Shown piece by piece: positions 1-12,043 of a stretch of DNA of 64,000 nucleotides. The notes below the pieces were generated by a model. The model was not told the DNA's origin and ran no database searches. It worked only from the letters and a program-made list of their open reading frames with translations. Positions within the stretch are counted from its first letter, which is position 1. Each line of letters opens with the position of its first letter. Location of the stretch: assembly GCA_003260075.1 (NCBI GenBank), contig QLIY01000074.1, positions 115,951-179,950 of the forward strand, given 5' to 3'. Source of the stretch: Phallusia mammillata. Lineage: Eukaryota; Chordata; Ascidiacea; Phlebobranchia; Ascidiidae. Made by a program: the position numbers and the translations under genes.

Positions 1-110
1 ACCAGCACGGTAAAATTATGACCGAATGTGCAGTCAGGTCCAAATCAAGCCTATTCTGACTTAAGTCCGCACCAAAAATCCCGGCGCGACTTATAATCAG
101 AGCCCGAAGA
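1..110. repeat. Copy of a dispersed ~120-bp GGCCC/AAATCAAGCC repeat
   Basis: The left edge holds one degenerate unit. Its landmarks are GGTAAAATTATGAC, a GGTCCAAATCAAGCC block and a CCCGGCGCGACTTAT block. The same landmarks recur in order at 48810-48910 and in tandem at 58070-58570, and in the reverse orientation near 6400-6540 and 53410-53830. It has no coding capacity. Confidence 0.55.
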
Positions 111-155
111 ATCACTTTACCAGCAGGAAATAGTGCTTGTTTGAATAAATCTCAC

Positions 156-2101
156 CTCTGACAAGACTTCTCACAAACGCGAGGAGGGCTTCGGGTCGCG
201 GATTTGTCCTCAGATTTTGCTTCAGCACTTCCTCGGTGAACAAATACATGCAATCGGGGTGAAAGATCATTGAACGGGGGTCACTGCCACTACACAAACA
301 AACCACTTGTTGAGGTTAAAAATATTAGCCGTGGTTAACTCCATCGTATCGCTTTGAAGCTAAATTGGCACAAAATATATATTTAGACCCTCTCAAAGTA
401 ATTGATGAATGTTATTTCCAAGTCAGGACCTAATTTGGCTGACCAATCACGTCACAGTATTTTACGTGACATAATCAGTTGATTACATAAAATTCTACTT
501 GCGACAAGCAATGAAAATTTTCGGAGGAAATTAATGAAGCCTGATATAAATATTGCATTATGCTTATGTCAAAAAACAAAAAAAATATACAATTATAAGC
601 AAGCACCACTGTTAGTTTACAAAGGCTATATTTCAAATTTCCTGCGCATAAGTTATGATAGGTATAGAAAGTTTCTTCGAATTTAGACATAACCACAAGG
701 ACACACCTGTGTCTGTGTTTACCGGTGTTTTAATCCAGATTACTCAATCTTAAAGTCCAAACAACGATTTATATTCCTGATTGGCCTTGGGCATTGCAGA
801 TACACAAGCCTCACGTTTAGCTGAAGACAATGCAATGCAATTCATAACTTACTTTTTCGGGTTCGACTCCATACAAACAGGCATGCCTTGTGCGTTTTGA
901 CAAACTCCAGGAAAATCGCGTTCAACGACGACTTCTACTTTGCACGGCTTTCTGGGCTGCGTAAATGTATAAAAGCGTAAAATTAAGTGTGAAGATTGAA
1001 TTACGCCTTTCGCAAAAGCTTTTGATGGCTTTAAATAAGCATACGCGTTTTTTCCTAGCCAGAACCAAAATCGTAGCCTAAGTCGGGACGGGCATACTTT
1101 TTTTCGGGTTCAGGCTAAAGTTTTTATTATGTACATTTGTATTGTAACTTTGGTTAAATCTTACTTTTTAGGACTAGTTTCGGTTGTTGTTGTTGTTTTT
1201 TTAAATCTGGGTTCGTGCTTAAATTTTGAACCCGTTTCAAGTTTGATTTAGAAAACCATTGATCAAAGAGCGTTTTTTCCTCATTCTGAAATGACTTTTT
1301 TCCAGATTCTTAAATGTAACCGACTAAAAACCTTGACAAGTCTGAAGTCGTCTACTGTTTTTTTTATGTTTAGACATATATTTCGCCTAAGCAACAGGCA
1401 TCATGAGTATCTAAAAACAAACGACGGGGGCAACGTTGGGGGGGGGGGGGATTTTTTTCGGGTTCAGGCTAAAGTTTAAGTGAAACAGGACTTCACACAC
1501 GATTATGTACATTTGTATTGTAACTTTGGTTAAATCTTACTTTTCAGCACTAGTTTCGGTTGTTATTTTTTAAATCTGGGTTCAGGCTTAAATTTTGGAC
1601 CCGTTCCAAGTTTGATTTAGAAAATCATTGATCAAAAAACGTTTTTTCCTTATTCTGAAATGCATTTTTTCCAGATTCTTAAATGTAACCGACTAAAAAC
1701 CTTGACAAGTATTTCGCCTAAGTAACAGGCATCATGAGTATCTAAAAACAAACGACGGGGGCAACGTTGGGGGAACCAGTCAGGTTGGAACCTTAAACTT
1801 AAGTCTAAGCCCTGTCCAACCCGAAACCGACGCGATCAAGTTAGAACTCAAAAGTCAGCAATAGCAACCACACATGTTTATTATACAAAGTTTTTGTAAA
1901 TTTCAAAAATACCTCAGAGTTTTGACAGCCTCCGTTGGCTTGAATCTGTAACTGTTGTCTTCTTACGTAGAGGTTCCACATTGCCTGGCTGACCGATTCC
2001 CTTAAATCGCTTGGTACTTCACGGGGCATTACACACAAGCCCGATGCAGCAACAACAAACACCACTAACAAAGAGATCGTTGAAAGAAGCAGTTTGCACA
2101 T
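156..2101 (-). CDS. Small secreted Cys-containing protein, 5' exons (partial)
   Basis: Not recognised as a known family. Three coding exons join in phase on the minus strand: 1913-2101 (ATG at 2101, phase 0 end), 853-956 (phase 2 end) and 156-289 (phase 1 end), with GT donors and AG acceptors. The gene continues past the left edge. The protein starts with a clear signal peptide (MCKLLLSTISLLVVFVVAASG) followed by a polar region with six cysteines: LCVM, GGCQ, PCKVE, GVCQ, PVCM and DCMY. The third exon is Glu/Arg-rich and probably helical. The phase agreement across three junctions and the signal peptide are direct sequence evidence. Secretion is inferred; no function can be given. Exons are separated by introns of 563 and 956 bp, the longer one carrying the duplicated block around 1438-1450. 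Confidence 0.6.
1100..1775. repeat. Duplicated block around a 13-G run
   Basis: The sequence from about 1102 to 1437 recurs at about 1452-1772 with small indels and substitutions. Both contain the same lines around TTTCGGGTTCAGGCTAAAG and AACAGGCATCATGAGTATC. The copies are separated by G at 1438-1450. It lies in an intron of the left-edge secreted gene. Best read as two allelic contig ends joined end to end, not a biological tandem duplication. Confidence 0.75.
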
Positions 2102-2134
2102 TTTTTCACTTTCTGTTAGCTCCTAACTTGGGTA

Positions 2135-2404
2135 TTTTTTCTGTAAACTACAAAAAGTAATTTCATAATAAAATGTTTGTTTAGTTTTCTGCAGGCAAAA
2201 GGCCAAAAGTAGGCAAATAAATACACCAGTGGCAGAAAAAACATTAAAAGGCTATTTTGTTTAAGGGGGGGGGGATTTTTCTGTAAACTACAAAAAGTTA
2301 TTTCATAATAAAATGTTTGTTTAGTTTTCTGTAGGCAAAAGGCCAGAATTAGGCACATAAATACACCAGTGGCAGAAAAAACATTAAAAGGCTATTTTGT
2401 TTAA
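2135..2404. repeat. Duplicated block around G run 2265-2274
   Basis: About 130 bp at 2135-2264 recurs at 2276-2404 with about ten differences, for example CAGGCAAAAGGCC against TAGGCAAAAGGCC. The block lies just upstream of the secreted-protein start at 2101 and may duplicate part of its promoter artificially. Confidence 0.75.
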
Positions 2405-3205
2405 ATGTACGATAGATTTAAACAAATAAAGAATATTTAAGACTATTTGTACGATAAAGACTATTCAGTTTGTACTTATAAAAAAACACTTTTTAGAGAC
2501 AAGTCACATCAACAAATAACTACATTATTTATAAACCAACAGTTCTTTTTTGTATCATATTCAGATCCTTAAATCAAGTCGACAATATAGGTACATTATT
2601 AAGGTCATACGCTTATTTAATCACTTGGTTAACATTTCCCATCGATAACAGAGACCTCCACTAGAACCATAGCTTGGATATACTTACCTGCCTACCGAGA
2701 ACACGTTTTTATATCAGCAATCGGTAGTCTGCTGTCTTATATCATTTGAAAGTGATTGCGGCAGACGGAGTGATAACATTGGTGCTGACAGTTGGGAGGT
2801 CGAAAATGTTTCGTGGGAAAAATTTGTATGTAAAGTTTATTTTGGATATCTTCTCGGCGACGAAATCTTTCTTGTTGAGGCGCTGACTGGATGATGACTT
2901 GATGCTGTTGACAAAGATTTTTTCTTGATTTCTAACTGGTTTAGCGACGGTTGGATTAATCTGTTACATTATCAGCGGTGGGATTAGATGTAGTGACGCA
3001 GAAAAGGTCATAGTAATATTTAGGATTTCGGTTACTTCAGGTGTCCAGTTGGAAAATTCATGCAAAACGGACACAAACAAACACAACAGCCGTCACTGAT
3101 TTCGGCGAAGCTGGTGTTTTCTCATGTTGAAATCTATACCACTAAATTAAAATACGTCGCAATACATCAGTTCCATTTCCGAAAAATAAAACCTCAATCA
3201 AGACT

Positions 3206-4361
3206 CAAGTCATAAACAACAGCCAAGTTTGGCGTGCTGCCCAACTCCTTGTGGGGGGGGGGCAAGACTCAAGTCATAAACAACAGCCAATTTTGGCGTG
3301 CTGGCCAACTCCTTGTGTACGTCTTCTGCTCCAGACAGCACATAACTTAGCGTAAACAGCAATATAAGATAACAATCAGCAGGTAATGTATCTATAGCAG
3401 CAGGGGTTCGATCTGAACCGCACATTATCGTGTCTCACCAATAATCCGTATCCGTTCACACAGTACATCGATAAGAAGCTGCTGATGCCTTGTTTCTCAC
3501 AGTCTGTCAGAGATAATTTGTACACAAGCAAAGACTGGAATATTTCATGTCAATATGTTTTCATGACTGACCCACCTTATTTGCATGTTTAGAGATTAGA
3601 GCAAGTGTTCACACAAAACATTGGGGGGGGGGGGCAGCGATAAGAAGCTGCTGATGCCTTGTCTCTCACAGTCTGTCAGAGATAATTTTTAAACAAGCAA
3701 AGATTGGAATATTTCATATCAATATGTTCTCATGACTGACACAGCTTATTTGCATGTTTAGAGATTAGAGCAAGTGTTCACACAAAACATTGCACCAATT
3801 TTGCAATAACTCTCTTTACCTATTTTACTTTAATCTTCAAACAAAATCACGATTTCTAAACTAAGTTAGTAATAGGCAAATTTATATTGCCAACACACAC
3901 AATAAGCGGTTTAATGATAGAAACGTATTTTTACCTGACGTTGTAGCCGGATTCAATGGTATTTATTGTTTAATTGGAGGAACTTAGTATTTATTTTGCA
4001 ATGTTGAGCTTAGCATAAGATAATATTCCATTACTTGGAATACCACCTATAGTAGGGGGGGGGGCTTTGAAGGAACTTAGTATTTATTTTGCAATGTTAA
4101 GCTTAGCATAAGATAATATTCCATTACTTGGAATACCACCTATAGTATTTCCCAAAATCCAGCGAAACTACTTCAAATCGCATTTAAATGACGCAGTTTT
4201 TGTTTACTTTCGAGTCCAAAATTGTATGTTCGGAAGTAACCTAAATAAACATTTTCCTCTTTTGGGTTTGGTGCCTTTGGGGGGGGGGATTCCAGTCCAA
4301 AATTATATCTCCGGAAGTAACCTAAATAAACATTTTCCTCTTTTGGGTTTGGTGCCTTTTC
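3206..4361. repeat. Cluster of four duplicated blocks at G runs
   Basis: Four G runs each separate two near-identical copies. At 3253-3262 the copies are about 3206-3252 and 3263-3318. At 3623-3634 they are 3462-3622 and 3636-3793. At 4055-4064 they are 3976-4054 and 4071-4147. At 4279-4288 they are 4208-4278 and 4289-4361. Each pair differs by a few substitutions, as expected for two alleles. Confidence 0.75.
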
Positions 4362-7300
4362 CAAACTAAACAACCACTCCTTATGACGTCATAACTTGTT
4401 GTTCTTAGGAAAAAATATTTATCGGAACTAATTGACCTTGCACCTGGCCAATCCTTTAATGTGTAATTTGAAGTATATTTTTTTAATTAAACTGGCATAT
4501 GTCTTACTCAAGTATATAATTTTAATTAAATTACTGCATAATCGGATTTGTGGCATTGTTGCAAAGATGGGTGACATTTAGATTACAAATCTTTGTATTG
4601 CTGCAAAACATTTTTGTATCCATAAAAACAGGTTCAATAAAGATTAATATTTACAATATCCTAAAACATTAAATTACCAATTCTAGTTCCGATTTATAAA
4701 CAGATTAGGCCTGAAAGCACACCTCGGTGATAAACATTTTTAGTTTATTTGGAAAATTAAGTCTTTTCGGCATTTTTTGATAGAACTCTTTCTGCCGAAA
4801 CATAAACAATGCCCGTCGTTCTCTGAAAAACAGTGCCTTTATTAAGTCATTATACACCGAAGGCTACAACTTGAAAAACATTTCTCGATATGTACAGTAG
4901 TATGTTAACGGTCTTTGCTAAGAGGCACCATATACACTGTTAAATTTATTTACACCCGCATACATTTTAACATCTATTTATGTGACCTATTTTTAAAGAC
5001 AGTCGCCTTTGGCGTGGATTTAAGCGGCTTTATAAATATGCTGACCTAACAAAACACAAAATTTGCGAAAAGTCCCATGACTATGTTTTGCTTTTTTTAT
5101 GCCAAGAAGCTTTTTGAACCTTAATATAGTAATGCTTCTGAAGATGACTTTGTATAAACATGTTTTTATGTTGTCAAACAAAGCTACATGGCCAAAATCA
5201 CAAATAAGAGTACAACTTATATCAGTAAAAAAGTTTATGTGTTAATTAAGTGCTCAAAATAAACCGGGCACAAAGGAATTGTTTGTGTACCTTTACTAAC
5301 AAGGAGAATCATTCACGTATGTTCACTAGCAGTCTATAATATCCGTCAAACCGCCAAAGTAACAAACGGATTATAACACAGATCTTTATCTCATACACCA
5401 TAAGGTAAAAATTTCGCATGTTTAGTGTGGCACACCAACAAAACCTTGTATTTGTGTTGAAAACAAGGATTTAAGTCTGGATTACAGCACAAACATGTAC
5501 CCGAGTAAAGTTCTGAACAGCCTTTGTAAAGTTTGACCAAAAAAGTTATGACTTAGCCTATACTTGAAAAGTATTTAATTACAGAAAAAAAACTGGGCAT
5601 AGACTAGCCAAGGTAGATTAACTTTTAAAAAGCCAAATTTGAACCGTACTGTAAGTAGCCTGTTTTTCTATCCTTATTACATAGATAACTTTTGAGGACA
5701 TGTATTTTACCATGTTTTCTCATATTATAATATTAGCTATAGCTTGTCTGAAACATCGTTGCCTTATATTTGCCCCAAAATGCAATACCTTGTAATCTTT
5801 GGATTTGACTCATTGAAGTAATTTTTTGGTAAATTTCGAAGACATATATTTTCATAAGTTCTTCAACGCTTTAACCCTGTTTACCTGAAACAATGTCTTT
5901 GCTTTATAATTACCCTCAAAGCATGCCACACTTAACCTCTTGTGAGCTTTGGTTTCGATCTTGGACATTTTAGAATAGCTTTCGATGGGTGCTTTGTAGA
6001 TCTGACTATGCATTTAGAATTCTAACGAGTTTCCTAATAGTCGCATAAGGCGGCATGTTTTGGAAAAAATAAAGATGACTAACAGTGGTTTTACGTCACA
6101 AAACCAAGTACACGATTTTACAACATCAAAAACAGGAAAATCTGTGTTTTCCGTAATGAATTCCTCTCATTGACGCCTTACATTTTATAGAAGAACAAGA
6201 ACATTGTAGGAGGAATCAGGGCATTCGTGTATTGACTCATTTGTTTTTTGTTTCATGTTTTGTTTCTCAATGGTTTCCCTGTTTTGAAAAACGCCAAGTG
6301 TTAGACATCAGAAGTTCGTATAACTTGGTCACGTAGAACCCTTAAACGCGGACACACGTGTTTTGTATCCCATTTGTGTAAGTCGGCTCAAGCTTTTCGG
6401 TTTCGGGTCCAGACAACGTTTGGATTTCACTTTGAATAAAACGAGCTTAAACCTGACCTGACTTTGCACTGAGTCTCATTGGTTGGCTTGTACTTTTGAA
6501 ATTATGGTCAGGTTTTGGACTCAATTTCGCCCTGCTGCTTACAACACTGATACCATCACTTGTTTTAAAATATCCGCAACCCAATATGTTTGGGTTTAAA
6601 TCCCGTGCCGACTTGGTCTAGCTCACAATCACCCGAAGTGTAAAGCTATTGGGCTGACCTGTATATAATTTAGGTTGTAATGATTGACCAAAAGTTTTTC
6701 TTTGCTAATTGTGTACTTTGGGTGTTTGATGTAATCTGTGTGCGTCACTTAAAAACGGGTAAAAGTTTGAACTTAATTTTTACCATTCCCAAAAAGCCAC
6801 TACCTTTAACCCAAAAAAAGTCAGTTATTCTCAAACCGTATACAAGTTTTAGCTATTTAAATATGGCAACATTTTTGGTGTTTTTTGTTTGATGACAAAA
6901 TGTGACGTTAATGTGATCATTTTTTACTGATGTGCCATAAAAAGCAATGTTATCGAGGAAAAAAACATCGTACAATGTATGAGTCGCAAACTGTGCGGCG
7001 TAAAAAACGGTTTGGTAATGCACCGCCACTGCACAACGTAAATTTTTAATGTGTTTCCCGTGGTACGTGATCGAGTGCAAAAACATTGAAGAAGATCTTG
7101 TCGGGAAATTCCTCCTCCTATAACAACTTCTCGTAAACACCTGGCTTATGTTTGGATTCAGTTTACATGGGTTTAGCGCTAAGAAGACACGAGAACAAAA
7201 ATGTTTGTGGCCGAAACACGAACGTGACACAATATTACATGATAAGCAGATGGTTATAATTTAGGCAAATTTTTCAACTCGTTCGGACATAACTTACCTA

Positions 7301-8366
7301 TTGTCCGAGTGTGTATGATTAGACATAACGTGTTGCTGTACATATTTGTGAGAAACACTTCGCACCGTTAGACATGTTCAATTATGGATACAATAAATTC
7401 GGAAAGGAATTCGTACTACTAGGCTCTCAAACAATTCTTTTGTTTGTTGGTGTTTGAAGGCGTATCTTACAAAACTGCAAGAAGAGCTGTCATGCTGAAA
7501 GTGATAACCATTTATAAAAAATAAACACAAAAACCTGTTCGGGCAGTTGTGTTGTCGTAATTTCAAAAATCTAGACCTATCTTTTGCTTTTGTGTTCTTT
7601 TTAGCAAAATTGGTAAAAGATTGCCAAGAACATTATCTGGGAAAGTTGTTCGGTAAAATTTTTACAACTTCGAGACGATTTTTTTTATGACATCATCACC
7701 AAAGAAATGACATCTTTTCATTCGTATTTACTTTTTTTAAGGCAATCTGTTCGTGTTAATTTCGTGACAGGTCTTAGTTGCAAGTCGTCCTAAAACGAAA
7801 GCGTCACGTTTTGCGCTTTTTACGCAGAAATGGTATACCAAGTGCAGTATCGAATGTATGATACCATTATGAATTGTTTTGCATTACGCACCCATCCGTA
7901 ATCTTTATCTTGATAAAGACAAGTCACAGCGAATTTTTGTTATTGTTAGTTTTATTTACGATAAGATCTAGAAATCGCGACATCAGGTTTGATTCTTTGA
8001 AAAAGGGTTTAGCGATTTAGGCAATTATTCTATCTGCATCTTCTACGTGCCTGATATTCCAGACGGTGACACAATATATCACATATGACCCACACTTCGG
8101 ACGTACGTAATCCATAATATCGCAAGGATGAACAAACAAACTTGCGCTTGGCACAGTTTATTAGGAAACCAGACATACAAACTATATCCTGTTGTTGTTT
8201 TTTCAGAAACACAAGTGACAAGTCTGTCGTACCGATTTCGTCGAAGAACCGCCAAGCCTATAACATGAAACTTTACAGGATTTTGAAGCCAAAGGCCGTG
8301 AACTATAGACATTAAACGTGACTTTTTTAAGATTAGAAGCACCCTTTTGCTGTACGTAATATGGTC

Positions 8367-8555
8367 AGATATACGACCATTCTGCAGAGTGTGGCAGCTG
8401 CACGCCAAGTTTTTGGGTTTGCACGCTGAAATTGGTCTTGTACGCGAACTTACGGGTCGTGCACGCGCGACATGTAGGTCCTGCACGTGCGAGATCTCGT
8501 CGGGAACTGCCATGTTCTGCAGACTGGATATACGATTGACATGGATAACAGATCT
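8367..8555. repeat. Imperfect inverted repeat, MITE-like
   Basis: The segment starts with GATATACGACCATTCTGCAG then GTGTGGCAG, and ends with the reverse-complement-like CTGCCATGTTCTGCAGACTGG then ATATACG. The interior is GC-richer than its surroundings and contains repeated GCACG motifs. No target duplication was identified, so the element type is a guess. Confidence 0.35.
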
Positions 8556-9323
8556 ATGCCGCTTGTAATAATTTTGTTACGCCTACACCCAAACAAACAA
8601 AGGCACTGAACATTTGCTGCTTCATAACAAACAAATGAGGAGTTCACTGCCAAAAACATGGTTTGTAAATTCAAACACGACAAAGGTAGCATCTACTTAA
8701 GTTTTTTTTTTCGAAAACCTTTCTAAATCATAATACAGTCAAATCAAGGGGTGACCAAATCCAAGTACAAATTAGTGCACAGGACAATAAAGATTTCAGG
8801 CCAGGTGTGCTGTTGTGATAAATGTTTGCAAGGTGCAACCCTTATCATATGTTTTGACACGAACTCGGTGACAAAGACTGAACATTCCAAAAGCAATTTA
8901 AAAAGCAGCAAATGTTGCAAATTAATAAAAAAAAATATATTTGTATATTTTCATGCAAACATTTGTAAATGTGCCGCAACTCCCAAAAAAACTTACCACA
9001 GGGTCACGGTTTCGATATTTTATCACAAAGGAGATTGATGTTCAAAATCTGTCAGACGACCGCCCGCAGAATCGAGTCTGGTGTTTTGCGGAGTCAGTTG
9101 TCTACAAACCATACACACGGTTTGGTCTCGAAAGCCAATATTGAGCGTGTTTCACTATGTGTACAAATCAAACATAAGGTACATGACGAACTGTCAAAAT
9201 ATGTAAAAATGATTGATAACGGTTTGGCATCTTTATTGTAACAACAGACTTGTATTGTTATGGAACAGCAGATTAACAAAAAGTTTAGTGTCTCAAATTT
9301 TGCGTACTCTGTGTTAATTTAAG

Positions 9324-9533
9324 CAGGGGTCGGCAACCTTTATTGCACTGCGGACCGTATTTGAAACTAAAATTTTATCGCGGACCGGTGTTCAAAATCT
9401 ACAAATATTTGGCAATGAAAACGCCTAAGCTAGTGTATCAGCCCCGGGATACATGGGCAAAATGTTTTGAAGCATTGAACCTGAAAAAGTTTACGGTCCG
9501 GTAACAATCTCCTCGCGGGCCACCACCGGGCCG

Positions 9534-9608
<75 letters not shown>
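9324..9608 (+). mobile_element. hAT-type element, 5' end, truncated at long G tract
   Basis: The segment begins with CAGGGGTCGGCAACC, a typical hAT terminal sequence, and contains GCGGACCGTATTTGAAAC and GCGGACCGG, common in non-autonomous hAT elements. No matching 3' terminal repeat is found, because the sequence runs into 74 G at 9535-9608. The missing end suggests that the tract hides a gap. Confidence 0.55.
9535..9608 (+). repeat. 74-nt poly-G tract
   Basis: This is an uninterrupted run of G. It is far longer than expected in AT-rich DNA and belongs with 26 shorter G runs in the window. Poly-proline reading frames across it on the minus strand are meaningless. Confidence 0.95.
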
Positions 9609-9610
<2 letters not shown>

Positions 9611-10545
9611 TTGCAAACGTTACGTTGCAAATTTTGCTTATCGGGCAACATTTAAACATTTCAGAGCAATAAAGCAAAATTATTGTGCGAAAAAAGTTCT
9701 TTAGACCTACCCTAAAAAGTACTTTGTATAACTTACACCAGATAGACGAAAAACTTTAATGTTTTAACATATTTTCGACAAATGGTGATTTGCGTATGGT
9801 ATTAGAAATTATACAGTCTATTTTCTTGTATATCGGGAGCTGACGACTGGACTGATATGTTATCGTTAAGACGTCAAGGTTCGAGATTAGATTCTGTTAG
9901 AGACGAGCGCCGCCTTGTGGGTATTTTCTGGATTAACAAATGGGTCGAAGGGTAAGTTTATCAGTCTTAAAGGCGAGTCCTTGGACAAAACTGTCGGTAA
10001 AAAAATTAATTCGAACATTTTAAAAAGCGTTACAATTAAAACTATTTTTTTTAACCGCGTACTGTTTTCATTACTTCACATTAACTGGAGTCCACTGATG
10101 GTTTATTTAATGCCAAATTTCATCATACGGCTTAAGTAACAGTTGTTGGTAAAATGCTAAACACTTGGCATGTTGACGGTGTTAGCGTTGGTCGCATACA
10201 AAATCCTACCAGCTGTGCTGTAAATGACATAACTGAAGCAATTATTGTGCATTTAAGTAGTTGCAGACAAGTTGGTGATTGTTTCAGTGCTGTTGTGTCG
10301 CTATGTTTTCTTTCACCAAGCGAAATAAACCCAACTCAAAGTGCTCTGCCAGTGCTTTTGTTACCGTGGAATCAATTCAATAGGAAACGGGGGCTTAGAC
10401 ACATCAATAGCACCCGCTGCGCTTTGTCGCTTTGTAATGAAATTGTCGCGAAATAAAATCAAGCCTATCGCCTGTTTGCTACACTCTTATCAAGGGAGTC
10501 TCAAGACTTCTTTTGTTTGCTTTGCGTGAAAATCGAGTCCAATTT

Positions 10546-11345
10546 AAAGTTATCTGTAAAAAAAAGCAATAAAACTATGATCAAATCGATTTTTAATGTA
10601 TTTGTTTTAGATTTGCTTGGAGTGTCGTGTGGTTTCTGTTGGTCTTAACGAGGTGTGATAAGTGTTTTGAAAATTTGACCTGGCATTTATGGTTATTATG
10701 TCGTCACAAACAATGAAACCAGGAACCTGCCTCGTGGTTTAGCGTTTTCGCGCCCTACTTTCACTCCAGGAAGCGAATTAAATCAGCCGTTGTTTGTCCT
10801 TGTTTAAACTGTATAGTAGGCCTACCATATTTCCATCCCTAAAATGGAGGACACATTGTTGAACGGGGGGGGGGACAGGAAGCGAATTAAATCAGCCGTT
10901 GTTTGTCCTTGTTTAAACTCTATAGGTCAGATGTTTGTAGCAAATATTGAGGATTATGTTCCACGGGGGGGGGGGCTGAGCCTCGAGCCTTGAATCACTC
11001 TCTGCAAAGATTATGTAAAAATATATTGCTAAACAGGGGGGGGGGAGTTATCTGTAAAAAGAAAGCAATAAAACTATGATCAAATCGATTTTTAATGTAT
11101 TTGTTTAGATTTGCTTGGAGTGTGTGGTTTCTGTTGGTCTTAACGAGGTGTGATAAGTGTTTTGAAAATTTGACCTGGCATTTATGGTTATTATGTCGTC
11201 ACAAACAATGAAACCAGGAACCTGCCTCGTGGTTTAGCGTTTTCGCGCCCTACTTTCACTACAGGAAGCGAATTAAATCAGCCGTTTCACAGCGAATTTT
11301 TGTTATTGTTANAACTCTATAGGTCAGATGTTTGTAGCAAATATT
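10546..11345. repeat. Scrambled duplicated blocks around three G runs and one N
   Basis: 10546-10775 recurs at 11046-11270. The block at 10776-10806 (GGAAGCGAATTAAATCAGCC) recurs at 10876 and again near 11263. The stretch at 10976-11034 matches 11810-11870. G runs lie at 10865-10874, 10965-10975 and 11036-11045, and a single N at 11312. The order of fragments is not credible as native sequence. A tRNA-like box A (GTGGTTTAGCG) occurs near 10735 and 11229. Confidence 0.7.
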
Positions 11346-12043
11346 GAGGATTATGTTCCACTATTAAGATTGACCTCGGCATAGTTAGTTATGCAAGTTA
11401 AGTTTGCTTTGTTTTGAACCAAACGTAAGATCGCATGGATATTTTTTTTCTATTTGGCTAGCTGTGTAGTGCGAAGTGATTCTAGGAAGATAAAAACGTC
11501 AATAAAAGAGGACAGTTTGTTTTGATTCCACGCACGAGAAGCATATATGGTTCTGGACCATTGGAAAAATGCTTTTAGTTGTAAGTTTGTTGATTTCGCC
11601 GGCGATAAACGAAAAAAATAACAGCGAACGAAAAGCATGGTATGTTTTGAGTTTTGACTGAGCAAGCATTGCTGCAAAAAATGTTACTTGACATGTAATC
11701 TTGACTTGCTTAGTGTATTTTAACTACATACCTGATATATTGCATACAAATTAGGCAGTATGGCAAACGCCATGTGCAGCAAAAACGTATGTGTGTGTGG
11801 TTTTGTGGTGCTGAGCCTTGACCCTTGAATCACTCTCTGCAAAGATTATGTAAAAATATATTGCTAAACAATGCGTGCAATAATCAGAATTTTTTGATTT
11901 TATTCCTCAGATTTGAAAGCAAAAGTACATTTAAGAAAGTTGAGGTTTACAATTTTTGAAAAAAAAACTGTTTTGCAATTGTTAATCTGCAATAAACAAC
12001 AAAAGCAGAATTATTTTGGGTCAAGACTGTAGTGGGGTTGAAA

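Larger units (their letters stand above)
2102..12043. other. 9.9-kb region without a recognisable gene
   Basis: No open frame here shows a recognisable domain or a convincing exon chain; reading frames are short and compositionally random. What can be seen are duplicated blocks around G runs (2265, 3253, 3623, 4055, 4279, 10865, 10965, 11036), a hAT 5' end at 9324, a 74-nt G tract at 9535-9608, GGCCC-type repeat sequence near 6400-6540, an imperfect inverted repeat at 8367-8555 and one N at 11312. A short frame on the minus strand at 3210-3425 has a hydrophobic stretch but no supporting exon. Confidence 0.6.

Noticed and set aside
6853..7230. 125-aa frame on the minus strand
   Set aside because: No domain, no signal peptide, unusual composition and no flanking splice pattern; likely random.
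9430..9677. Frames encoding long poly-proline on the minus strand
   Set aside because: They are only the translation of a 74-nt G tract of doubtful origin inside a hAT remnant.
10154..10456. 100-aa frame with LSS/LCFLSPSE segments
   Set aside because: No recognisable family or splice context, and next to a scrambled part of the assembly.
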